This document shows, in pieces, positions 1 through 5,839 of a stretch of DNA of 7,416 bases. Numbering within the stretch: the first letter of the stretch is position 1; every line of letters starts with the position of its first letter. The position numbers and the translations under genes are program-made. The DNA comes from Planctomycetaceae bacterium UBA4732. Its GTDB lineage: Bacteria; Planctomycetota; Planctomycetia; Gemmatales; Gemmataceae. The notes beneath the pieces were generated by a model. It had not been told where the DNA came from, ran no database searches, and worked only from the letters and a program-made list of their open reading frames with translations. The DNA lies in assembly GCA_002404095.1 (NCBI GenBank), contig DHJA01000291.1, positions 392-7,807 of the forward strand, written 5' to 3'.

Positions 1-590
1 TGCAGCCGGCCGGCGGTGTCCACGATTAGCACATCGTCGCCGCGCGCTTTGACCCGCTCGCAGGCATCGTGGGCCACGCTGGCCGGGTCGCTGCCTTGCG
101 CGTTCTTGACGATCTCACAGCCGATGCGTTGGCTCCAAATCGTCAGCTGCTCGACCGCCGCCGCGCGGAAGGTGTCACATGCGGCCACCACTACTTTCTT
201 GCCGTCCGACTGGAGGCGCTTGGCCAGCTTGGCGATGCTGGTCGTCTTGCCGGAGCCGTTGACGCCGGCCACCAGGATCACCGTCGGCCCGGACGGGTTC
301 CAGTTGAGGTCGGTCCCCTCGGACGTCAGCATCTCTTTCAACTGCTGCTTGACGTAGATTTCCACGTCGCTGGTGATTTCCTTGTCGAGAAACGCCTGGC
401 GAACGCGGTCCACGATTTCGGCCGTGGCGCCGACGCCGACGTCGGCGAGGTAAAGGCGCTTTTCCAGCTCTCCAAGGAAGTCTTTATCGACTTTGCCGCG
501 CAAGCGGAACAGCGAGGCGATGCCCGAGAAGACGCCGCGCGTTCGGGCGAGACCCTTCTTGATCTTGTCGAAGATAGCGCGGAAAACCAT
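1..590 (-). CDS. ftsY: Signal recognition particle receptor FtsY (5' part, runs off the window)
   Basis: SRP-family GTPase that docks ribosome-nascent chain-SRP complexes at the membrane for co-translational insertion. The frame is open from ATG at 590-588 to the window edge (196 codons), so the C-terminal third is missing. Residues 1-95 are a short N domain (helical, with KDFLGELEKRLYLADVG near 37-53). There is no long acidic A domain as in E. coli, which is common in other phyla. The G domain begins near 102 with the P-loop GVNGSGKT (109-116), then DTFRAAA (139-145) and the G3 motif DTAGR (191-195). GxNGxGKT with DTFRAAA is typical of FtsY and separates it from Ffh (usually GLQGxGKT, DxxRPAA). 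The start is the only ATG before an in-frame stop at 620-618. No strong Shine-Dalgarno is visible (only GGGCG about 9 bases upstream). The 103-bp hairpin repeat lies 23 bases upstream. Identity is near certain. Confidence 0.97.
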   Translation of the reverse strand, partial: MVFRAIFDKIKKGLARTRGVFSGIASLFRLRGKVDKDFLGELEKRLYLADVGVGATAEIVDRVRQAFLDKEITSDVEIYVKQQLKEMLTSEGTDLNWNPSGPTVILVAGVNGSGKTTSIAKLAKRLQSDGKKVVVAACDTFRAAAVEQLTIWSQRIGCEIVKNAQGSDPASVAHDACERVKARGDDVLIVDTAGRL

Positions 591-613
591 GTACGTCGCC
601 CAAACAGTGTCTA

Positions 614-716
614 GGCGCTAGAGGCGAACGGCCGGCGTGAGCCGGCTGGTACAGGATGCTGTCCCCGACATTGTGCTGTACCAGCCGGCTCACGCCGGCC
701 GTTCGCCTCTAGCGCC
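614..716. repeat. 103-bp inverted repeat, perfect 41-bp arms, 21-nt loop
   Basis: The arms at 614-654 and 676-716 are exact reverse complements, enclosing a 21-nt loop (655-675). Each arm also contains a smaller hairpin: GCCGGC-GTGA-GCCGGC at 631-646 and its mirror at 684-699. The element starts 6 bases after the stop codon of the PHP gene and ends 23 bases before the ftsY start. As RNA it would be an extremely stable hairpin, but no T-tract follows on either strand, so it is not a classical intrinsic terminator. From memory, GCCGGCGTGAGCCGGC-type units are dispersed in planctomycete genomes, which would make this a REP- or MITE-like mobile repeat; only a genome search could confirm that. The short open frames reading through the arms are artefacts of the repeat. 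Confidence 0.9.
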
Positions 717-722
717 GATATT

Positions 723-1586
723 TCATCTCTTCGGTCGCAGTAAGTCCAGTTCCTCTGTGGAAACCGTGCAGGCGCCGATGGCGTGTTTGCCCGGCCCGTG
801 GCAATCGCTGCCGGCCGAGACGGCCATACCCAACTGTTTCGCCCAGCCGCGCAGCTCGCGGCTGCGCGACGCCCGCAGCGAGGGATGGTCCGCCTCGACG
901 GCGTTCAATCCCAGGTCGCGCAGTTCGGTCAGAGCCTCCACCGTGCAATCATAAGGCGGGTGGGCGTAGGCCGCAACGCCGCCCGCGCCGCGCACCAAGG
1001 CGACGGCCTCGCCCACCGGCAGCCGCAATTTGGGCGCGGCCGCCCGGCCGCCGTCGTGCAGCCAACGCGCGAACGCCTCGCGCACCGAGCCAGCCATTCC
1101 TTGCTTCACCAACATCTCCGCCAAGTGACGCCGGCCGAGCGCCTCCGGTGCGGCCGGCGGCGGTACGTCCCGCAGATCAAGGGACGCGCCGCAGAGCCGT
1201 AATCGCTCGATCATTTCCTGAAAGCGTTCCACCCGTCCGCGACAAACTCTGTCTAGCGCGGCTGTCAACGGCCCATCATCGGTGCGGAAGAAGTAGCCGA
1301 GTAGGTGCAGCTCACGGCCGTGAAATTCAGCGGTGATCTCGACGCCGGCCACGATTTCAACGCCACTGCCGGTCGCCGCCGCTCGCGCCACGGCGACGCC
1401 CCCCACCGCGTCATGGTCGGTGACGGCGACGGCGGCCAACCCGGCGCGGCGAGCCAGTTCAACGACCTGGGCCGGCGTGTAATTGCCGTCGCTGTGGGTG
1501 GTGTGAACGTGAAGATCGGCGCGGTCGTGGAGACGGCTGCGCGCGGCGAGTTGACAGAGAGCGGTGAAGGGTTGTCGGGCCGGCAT
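723..1586 (-). CDS. PHP-domain metal-dependent phosphoesterase (TrpH/RNase AM-like family)
   Basis: 287-residue protein of the PHP superfamily (COG0613 type), whose members hydrolyse phosphoester bonds using a two- or three-metal centre; the characterised relative YciV/RNase AM is a 5'-3' exonuclease. The metal-binding motifs appear in the usual order: DLHVHTTHSDG (24-34), VTDHD (55-59), GVEIT (81-85) with HLLGYF (94-99), GRRHLAEMLV (151-160), AYAHP (206-210), the HP pair at 234-235 and GSDCHG (259-264). All expected His/Asp/Glu ligands are present, so an active enzyme is likely. Start choice: the frame extends 20 codons further to a TTG at 1646, but ATG at 1586 has GGTG a few bases upstream and leaves the usual short lead into the first motif. 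It lies 94 bases downstream of the PIN gene and directly upstream of the hairpin and ftsY. The exact substrate (nucleoside 3',5'-bisphosphate or RNA 5' ends) cannot be told from sequence. Confidence 0.9.
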   Translation of the reverse strand: MPARQPFTALCQLAARSRLHDRADLHVHTTHSDGNYTPAQVVELARRAGLAAVAVTDHDAVGGVAVARAAATGSGVEIVAGVEITAEFHGRELHLLGYFFRTDDGPLTAALDRVCRGRVERFQEMIERLRLCGASLDLRDVPPPAAPEALGRRHLAEMLVKQGMAGSVREAFARWLHDGGRAAAPKLRLPVGEAVALVRGAGGVAAYAHPPYDCTVEALTELRDLGLNAVEADHPSLRASRSRELRGWAKQLGMAVSAGSDCHGPGKHAIGACTVSTEELDLLRPKR

Positions 1587-1680
1587 GTTCACCAATACGA
1601 AGAAGATAGCCGAACTAAGGTAGCGGCTTAATTTCACAAGCCACAAAACAGATAGGAAATATGTCGCGGCATAGGCGTTG

Positions 1681-2151
1681 CTAAGATTGAGCGGAAAACA
1701 AAGGGCTGCTGAAAGGGCAGGGCTTTGTGATTCGCAAGCCGCTTACGATACTGCTGCCATTCAGGTTGAGCATGTCGGCGTCCAGTGTGTGCAGGGCGTC
1801 GGCCTTGAACAAAACGGCGACGGCTAAGATCGTGGCGTCGGGCGAGCGAATCTTCCTCTTTTCTTTAAGACCAGCGTCGCGGATCGTTGCCGCCTCTTGA
1901 GCGATACGGAAGGTCGTATCAGCCTTTATCACGTTGCTTCGCAGCAGTAGCTTTTCGAGTTGGTTTCGTTGATTTTCAGAGAACTTTGACGTGAGAATTT
2001 CCGTGAAGGTCGTTACGGAGAAAATCAAATTAGCCTTGCCGTCGTCTATCTCGCGCACCACTTCCGCAATGTCATCTAGGGGCGCGCTTTCTTCTTCGCG
2101 CAACCACGCTATGGCGACGGTGCTATCCCAGGCATAGTTAACCTTGCTCAT
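1681..2151 (-). CDS. PIN-domain protein (VapC-like putative toxin RNase)
   Basis: 156-residue PIN-domain protein. PIN domains are Mg2+-dependent ribonucleases, and VapC toxins of this size cleave tRNA or rRNA. The acidic quartet is visible: D9 in YAWDSTVAIAWL, E51 in TFTEILTS, D105 in IRSPDATILA, and D124 (or D126) in LHTLDADML, giving the D-E-D-D layout of the family. The last 14 or so residues (KPCPFSSPLFSAQS) look like a non-conserved tail. The ATG at 2151 lies inside the end of the upstream gene (14-base overlap, different frame), with AGGA about 9 bases upstream and AAGGG abutting the start. Translation is therefore probably coupled to the upstream protein, as in toxin-antitoxin operons. 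The partner is not a standard AbrB, RHH or Phd antitoxin, so the toxin role is an inference; the PIN fold assignment is firm. Confidence 0.85.
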   Translation of the reverse strand: MSKVNYAWDSTVAIAWLREEESAPLDDIAEVVREIDDGKANLIFSVTTFTEILTSKFSENQRNQLEKLLLRSNVIKADTTFRIAQEAATIRDAGLKEKRKIRSPDATILAVAVLFKADALHTLDADMLNLNGSSIVSGLRITKPCPFSSPLFSAQS

Positions 2152-2920
2152 CCCTTATCATCCTGACAAACTCCCTAGTCGTCTGGTCGCCGAAGCATCC
2201 GCGAAACGCGCCACGGAGTTGACCCAATGTAGGCAACTCGGCGTCGGGCGGGTGTATTTCCAGTTCCTTGACCTGAACCGAATCGGGGTACGGCCCATCA
2301 GGAGGATAGAAAACAGCGCCGTAAACCGTCACGTTTCGTTTCACGGCCAATCGAATTTGCTCAAACAATTCGTCTGGAAAGACGCAAGCCACAGGGCGAC
2401 CGATCGCCGGGTAAAGGATAAACTCGTTCTTGTTATGGACGTTCAGACGCTCCAACATTCCGGTAACTCTGCCCTCCGAGGCGAAAGCCGGCTTGAGGTA
2501 GTCGTCGATGTTGGCGACGTACCGGGATGTAAGTTGCTCGCCGTCAATCCACACCTCTTTTGTCCGCTTCAGGCCGCTGTATAGTTCTTTGAAGTCTTTG
2601 AGCGCGTCCGCATTCAGACGCGGATCGGGGCGGCGCCCGGCGCGCAGGTCCGCAACAGCCTTCTTGAAGAAGGTCACGACCTCGCGCCGCCGATCCTGCC
2701 CTTTCCTCGGACGAATGGGTTGCAATTCGACAACGGCGCTGCCGTCCGCCAGCCCGCTTACTCGGTAACGAATGCGCTCGGGTTCAGCCGTAACCGCCGT
2801 TTCAGACTTTTTGAGACAGGAATTGAGCGTATTGCAAAAGCGACGGAAATCGTCGAAGTGGACGCTCCCCGCGTCCTCGTCGGGGCCAACCAGTTTCACG
2901 CCAACCAGAGGTTCCGTCAC
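2138..2920 (-). CDS. Unrecognised protein encoded with the PIN gene (possible antitoxin/partner)
   Basis: 260 residues if started at GTG 2920. I do not recognise a named family with certainty. Residues 1-70 form a compact N-terminal region (GVKLVGPDEDAGSVHFDDF, then a strand-rich SGLADGSAVVELQPI). Residues 75-147 are basic and helical (RRREVVTFFKKAVADLRAG). Residues 149-223 read like a small beta-barrel or OB-like domain (EGRVTGMLERLNVHNKNEF, then VACVFPDELFEQIRLAVKRNVTVYG). The C-terminus (TTREFVRMIRDEQG) ends inside the PIN gene. No signal peptide, membrane segment or standard DNA-binding motif is visible. From memory, proteins with the pattern 'EGRLEALNVH...CYFPDEL...V.G.V.Y' occur directly upstream of PIN genes in other bacteria, which supports a conserved pair. 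Start: the frame also reaches ATG 3013, overlapping the nusB stop as TAATG. The extra 31 residues look non-coding, while GTG 2920 has AGGTG 8 bases upstream. Confidence 0.7.
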   Translation of the reverse strand: MTEPLVGVKLVGPDEDAGSVHFDDFRRFCNTLNSCLKKSETAVTAEPERIRYRVSGLADGSAVVELQPIRPRKGQDRRREVVTFFKKAVADLRAGRRPDPRLNADALKDFKELYSGLKRTKEVWIDGEQLTSRYVANIDDYLKPAFASEGRVTGMLERLNVHNKNEFILYPAIGRPVACVFPDELFEQIRLAVKRNVTVYGAVFYPPDGPYPDSVQVKELEIHPPDAELPTLGQLRGAFRGCFGDQTTREFVRMIRDEQG

Positions 2921-3012
2921 GTTCCTAACACCTATCGGGAAGTGGAACAAAGGGGAGCGAAATGTAATTCTACACCCGCCGACGGCGGCCCGCCAGCTCG
3001 ACGGTCCAGTCA

Positions 3013-3507
3013 TTACCTATCAAGGGGCGTTCGATTCGGCACGACCGATTTATTCGGGCCTGCCAGGTTCGGCGTCGGAGTTTCGTCCTTTGCACTACAT
3101 ATCTTGTCATTATCCTGGCGTAAGCGGTCGAGGACGCCATTGACGAACGCGGGCGATTCGGCCGAGCCGTAACGCCGTGCCAGCTCGATGGCCTCGTCGA
3201 AAGCGACGTTGGCCGGCGTCTCCGGCGTATACAACAATTCGTATCCGCCAAGGCGGAGTACGTTGCGATCCACGACGGCCATGCGTGAGATGCGCCAGTT
3301 CTCAGCGGCGGCGGCGAGGCGGCGGTCGATGTCGTCGGCGTGGGCGACAACGCCGTCGTAGAGGCCGAGGCTGAACGGTTCCAGGGCCGGAGCGCGCAGC
3401 CGTTCGCGCACGAACTCGGCGAGAACCTCACGGCCGAGGCCGGGATTCAGGTCGCGCTGATACAGCAGTTGCAGGGCCACTTCACGGCCGCGCGAGCGTC
3501 GCATCAT
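3013..3507 (-). CDS. nusB: Transcription antitermination factor NusB
   Basis: NusB binds boxA RNA together with NusE (ribosomal protein S10) and prevents premature termination in rRNA operons. The 164-residue product has the family hallmarks: RSRGREVALQLLYQRD (4-19), then the core WRISRMAVVDRNVLRLGGYE (71-90), LLYTPETPANVAFDEAIELA (91-110) and RRYGSAESPAFVNGVLDRLR (111-130). Two adjacent ATGs, 3507 and 3504, are equally possible starts, and neither has a clear Shine-Dalgarno. The frame stays open upstream to 3672 only because it reads through the 76-bp palindrome, giving a low-complexity YRTYKSYRTH stretch that is not NusB. Residues 131-164 (NDKICSAKDETPTPNLAG and onward) form a tail of about 30 residues beyond the conserved core, probably disordered. 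Its stop codon overlaps an alternative ATG (3013) of the downstream gene. Identity is very secure. Confidence 0.95.
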   Translation of the reverse strand: MMRRSRGREVALQLLYQRDLNPGLGREVLAEFVRERLRAPALEPFSLGLYDGVVAHADDIDRRLAAAAENWRISRMAVVDRNVLRLGGYELLYTPETPANVAFDEAIELARRYGSAESPAFVNGVLDRLRQDNDKICSAKDETPTPNLAGPNKSVVPNRTPLDR

Positions 3508-3575
3508 GGGAATGGTCCGGACGGGCGATCCTCTCCGGTTAGGGTAGCGAATCTTCCGCGGGCCGGCCAAGCAAG

Positions 3576-3651
3576 GGGCGTTTCCATTTGTCCCATGAGT
3601 CCTATAGGACTTATAAGTCCTATAGGACTCATGGGACAAATGGAAACGCCC
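3576..3651. repeat. Perfect 76-bp palindrome with no spacer
   Basis: Bases 3576-3613 are the exact reverse complement of 3614-3651, with the symmetry centre in TTATAA. Each arm contains the 12-bp palindrome GTCCTATAGGAC, so this unit occurs twice as a direct repeat (about 3599-3610 and 3617-3628). The element starts 17 bases after the HEAT gene's stop codon and ends 68 bases before nusB. It is not followed by a T-tract, so it is not a standard terminator. Translated, it gives the YRTYKSYRTH-type string that I recall from spurious planctomycete ORFs, which suggests a dispersed element. Spacerless palindromes of this length usually extrude cruciforms and are prone to SbcCD-type deletion, so its perfection suggests recent arrival or active maintenance. 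Confidence 0.93.
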
Positions 3652-3668
3652 GACGCTGCAACAGGGAA

Positions 3669-4476
3669 TCACGGATTTTCGATCTTATCAGCGGCCGCTC
3701 CCGCCGCGTCACGAATCTGTTCCAAACTCGACAGCTTAAGTTTCTTTAACTTCGGAACAAAATCTTTCGCCAAGACGCCATATCCTCCGGCCGTCTGGAT
3801 GCAATTCAGCTGGCAAATTCCATCGTCCAAACCGACGTTCAGCAAGGGGAGTACTTCTTTCCGCTTTGACTCGTCCTCGCCGGCCCAGTCTTCCAGAAAG
3901 ATTAAGGACTCTAGGCGGGCGTACGAATCCCGATCCGACACGCCGGCCATTACCTTAAACAGCTTGATCGTCTCGGCGTCGTCAGGCTTGATCTGGCGAA
4001 TGGCCGCGAAGTACGCCAGCGCCAGTTCGGACAGCCCGCGCCTGTATGCCGGTTTCGCCAACTCGCCTCGCAGCCTCGCCAGCAAGAGGCTCATGGCCGG
4101 ATAGGCTTTTTCGCCCATTAAGCCAATTTCTTTAATCGCCGCCAGTTGCTTCGCAGGCGTCGCATCGAGGACGAGGGTTGAAAGCGGCTTGTAGAGATCG
4201 GGCCTAACTTTTTCGAGCGAATCCAAGGCCGCGGTTGCGACCTTTTGGGAACCATCCATCATCGCGTCGCACAAAGGTTTCGCCGCGGGGGCCGCCTCCT
4301 CACCTAGCTTGCCAATGTCCTCTGCGGCTTTGATCCTGATCTTTGACTGTTTGTTTTTAAGCCCTTTGATTTAATGCAGCCAAGTCGGGGCTTACGTCGT
4401 CTTTGTCTTGGGCGAGGGCGGCCGTCGGTACGCACACTAACCCGAAACCAACGAGAAGAGCCAAAAGTATCCGCAT
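3669..4476 (-). pseudogene. Exported HEAT-repeat protein, broken by a one-base frameshift
   Basis: ATG 4476 has an ideal Shine-Dalgarno (AAAGGA at 4485-4490, 8-base spacing) and opens with a classic signal peptide, MRILLALLVGFGLVCVPTAA then LA, with likely cleavage before QDKDD (residue 22/23). This frame reads DLAALNQRA and stops at 4359-4357. Removing one T from the TTT at 4370-4372 (one A on the coding strand) restores DLAALIKGLKNKQSKIRIKA and joins it to the long open frame ending at 3669. The repaired protein has 268 residues with HEAT/armadillo-like helix pairs: SKIRIKAAEDIGKLGEEAAP (44-63), ATPAKQLAAIKEIGLMGEKA (105-124), and later less regular units. HEAT repeats form protein-interaction solenoids; the partner is unknown. 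As the sequence stands, the downstream frame has no good start: TTG 4274 or ATG 4262, neither with a signal peptide. The cause may be a real mutation or a sequencing error in a short homopolymer. Confidence 0.82.
4357..4372 (-). other. Frameshift site and premature stop in the HEAT gene
   Basis: On the coding strand GCATTAAATCAAAGGG should read GCATTAATCAAAGGG to keep the frame. The extra A lies in the run read as TTT at 4370-4372, and the resulting premature TAA is at 4359-4357. Upstream of the site the signal-peptide frame is intact, and downstream the HEAT frame is intact to 3669, so a single indel explains both. The A-rich stretch just after it (coding-strand TTAAAAACAAACAG) is not a recognisable slippery heptamer followed by a structure, so programmed frameshifting has little support. 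Confidence 0.75.
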
Positions 4477-4674
4477 AGACTTGATCCTTTCGCAAGCGCT
4501 TTCATTCGTCGGCCGGCTTGGCCAAGGCTGCGCTTTCAGCGCTCTTGTCTAACATTACTGAACTCAGGTTACCGCCGTGAAAGTCTGTTTGCAAACGATT
4601 TCCCGCCCCTGCCCGAATAATTCTACAATTTCTACCTCTTCTTACCGCATCGGGCGCCGTCCGGCCCGGCCAAG

Positions 4675-4890
4675 TCAGCTCTCCATCGGGATGACTTCCA
4701 ACTGGTCCTCGGGCAACTCGACGTAAGTTGACCTAGGCTTGCGCCGAATACGGACGCGGTAGACCTGCGCGCCGCCCGGCCCGAGGGGACCGCGAAGTTC
4801 GACAATACGCGCTCGTAGGTCTGGATAGTACTTGATTTTAACGTAATCCCCCAGCTTCAGCGGCTGGGACGACTTCTCTTTTGTGGCCAT
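4675..4890 (-). CDS. Small SH3/KOW-like hypothetical protein
   Basis: 71-residue basic protein of unknown function. Residues 11-65 read as a small beta-barrel: LKLGDYVKIKYYPDLRARIV, then a glycine-rich turn GPLGPGGAQ, then VYRVRIRRK, ending ELPEDQLEVIP. The opening 'LGDYVKI...ARIVELRG' is the pattern of SH3- or KOW-like barrels. The first 10 residues are polar and probably disordered. No signal peptide or membrane segment is present. The frame extends to a GTG at 4920, but ATG 4890 has GAGA about 7 bases upstream and is preferred. A perfect TATAAT lies upstream on this strand (4955-4950). It is transcribed divergently from the Uma2 nuclease gene. The barrel may bind nucleic acid or protein; nothing in the sequence decides which. 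Confidence 0.7.
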   Translation of the reverse strand: MATKEKSSQPLKLGDYVKIKYYPDLRARIVELRGPLGPGGAQVYRVRIRRKPRSTYVELPEDQLEVIPMES

Positions 4891-4949
4891 TTCGGGTTCT
4901 CGTTTGCTAGGCGTCACCACGGCTTCCGTCCCAGAATCATCCCTAACTC

Positions 4950-4955
4950 ATTATA
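4950..4955 (-). promoter_or_regulatory. Candidate -10 box for the small SH3-like gene
   Basis: Exact TATAAT on the minus strand, about 60 bases upstream of ATG 4890, giving a leader of roughly 50 bases. No good -35 lies at 16-18 bases: the TTGGAC upstream is only 9 bases away, and the hexamer at 17-base spacing is GACCAG. It would need an activator or a degenerate -35. Confidence 0.35.
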
Positions 4956-4997
4956 CATGATCGCGTCCAACGCTGGTCCGCTCCGGATGATTGGACC

Positions 4998-5026
4998 TTG
5001 GCTCAAACGGCGGTGTCTGGGATAAT
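4998..5026 (+). promoter_or_regulatory. Candidate sigma-70 promoter for the Uma2/phosphoesterase operon
   Basis: TTGGCT (4998-5003, 4 of 6 to TTGACA) and GATAAT (5021-5026, 5 of 6 to TATAAT) are separated by exactly 17 bases. Transcription would begin near 5033 and reach the strong GGAGG (5053-5057) and ATG 5063 after a leader of about 30 bases. Planctomycete promoters are not well characterised, so this rests on the general bacterial consensus. Confidence 0.45.
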
Positions 5027-5062
5027 CCGACTCGGTTCCCCACGGCCGCACGGGAGGCAAGC

Positions 5063-5839
5063 ATGAACGCAATCGACCTGAAGCAGATGCCCGCAGACCC
5101 GGTGGACGATGTCTACTACCCCGATAGCGATGGAGAGCCTATGGCCGAAACCGGCATCCACGTAATGGCGATGATCGCCTTGATCGGCGCCTTGCGCATG
5201 TACTTCGCGAGGCAGCGCGACATATACATCATCGGCAACATCTTCCTCTATTACGAGAAGGGAAATCCAAGGGCTTGCAAGGCGCCGGACGCGATGGTCG
5301 TCAAAGGGGTAAGCTCCGGACCTCAGCGCCGCTCTTTCAAAATCTGGGAAGAGGGCGTACCGCCGACCGTGATCTTTGAAATCACCTCCAAAGGGACGGC
5401 CGATGAAGACGTGGAAAACAAGCGGGAGTTGTATGAGCGTTTGGGGGTGAGTGAGTATTTCCTGTTCGACCCGCTACACGAGTACCTGGAGCGGCAGTTG
5501 CTCGGCTTCCGTTTGATCGACGGAAAGTACGAGCCGTTGATTCCGACGGACGACGACGGCCTGCTCAGCGAAGAGTTAGGGATGAGGCTCGTGCCCGAAG
5601 GCGAACTCCTAGCGCTGTTCGAGTCTCGCACCGGCAAGCGCGTACCGGCGCCGGACGATTTAGGGCCGTTGCTGGAAGAAGCCCAACGGAATGCCCGCGA
5701 AGCGGAGGAGCAGATTCGGTTGGAAAGGGAGCAGACCCGGCTGGAACGTAAGCGCGCCGACGAACTGGAACAGGAAGTCGCGCACTTGCGAGCCTTGCTT
5801 CCACCGGCGGACGGCCCCAAGCCGGAGAGTCGGCCATGA
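5063..5839 (+). CDS. Uma2-family (DUF820) PD-(D/E)XK-like endonuclease with C-terminal coiled coil
   Basis: 258-residue member of the Uma2/DUF820 family, predicted restriction-endonuclease-fold proteins that are expanded in cyanobacteria and planctomycetes and whose cellular role is largely unknown. The N-terminal region (about 30-70) holds helices and strands of the fold. The catalytic pattern is CKAPDAMVV (72-80, D76), then VIFEITS (103-109, E106), then DVENKRELYERLGVSEYFLFDP (116-137), with K120, Y124 and the characteristic GV-EY...D. Residues 202-246 are a charged heptad-type coiled coil (LLEEAQRNAREAEEQIRLER onward), a common tail in this family that probably mediates oligomerisation. 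ATG 5063 has GGAGG 5 bases upstream; the upstream TTG at 4991 lies within the promoter region and is rejected. Its stop overlaps the next start as ATGA, implying translational coupling. Family call strong; role unknown. No transposase neighbours are seen. Confidence 0.88.
   Translation: MNAIDLKQMPADPVDDVYYPDSDGEPMAETGIHVMAMIALIGALRMYFARQRDIYIIGNIFLYYEKGNPRACKAPDAMVVKGVSSGPQRRSFKIWEEGVPPTVIFEITSKGTADEDVENKRELYERLGVSEYFLFDPLHEYLERQLLGFRLIDGKYEPLIPTDDDGLLSEELGMRLVPEGELLALFESRTGKRVPAPDDLGPLLEEAQRNAREAEEQIRLEREQTRLERKRADELEQEVAHLRALLPPADGPKPESRP

Noticed and set aside
69..614. Plus-strand open frame of 181 codons opposite ftsY
   Set aside because: Antisense shadow of a G+C-rich conserved gene; no family motif and no ribosome site.
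637..954. Plus-strand open frame beginning in the hairpin and its minus-strand mirror (484-693)
   Set aside because: Both are read-throughs of the inverted repeat (PAHAGRSPLAP in each) joined to antisense of the PHP gene or ftsY.
2921..3013. 31-residue N-terminal extension of the PIN partner from ATG 3013 (TAATG overlap with nusB)
   Set aside because: The overlap is attractive, but the translated stretch looks non-coding and GTG 2920 has a better Shine-Dalgarno. It remains the main alternative start.
3576..3651. Intrinsic terminator for the HEAT gene
   Set aside because: The stem is far longer than a terminator, A+T-rich at the centre, and not followed by a T-tract on either strand.
3508..3672. 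N-terminal extension of NusB of about 55 residues (YRTYKSYRTH-like)
   Set aside because: It is the read-through of the 76-bp palindrome. The NusB family begins at the MMRRSRGREV segment, so ATG 3507 or 3504 is used.
4304..4495. Minus-strand 63-codon frame at the HEAT gene N-terminus
   Set aside because: Out of frame with both the signal peptide and the HEAT body. Composition is Arg/Lys/Ser-rich with no sensible fold.
4587..4596. GTTTGCAAAC palindrome upstream of the HEAT gene, with TTGCAA-17-TAACCT as a possible promoter
   Set aside because: The -10 matches only 3 of 6 and a 10-bp palindrome is expected by chance at this scale.
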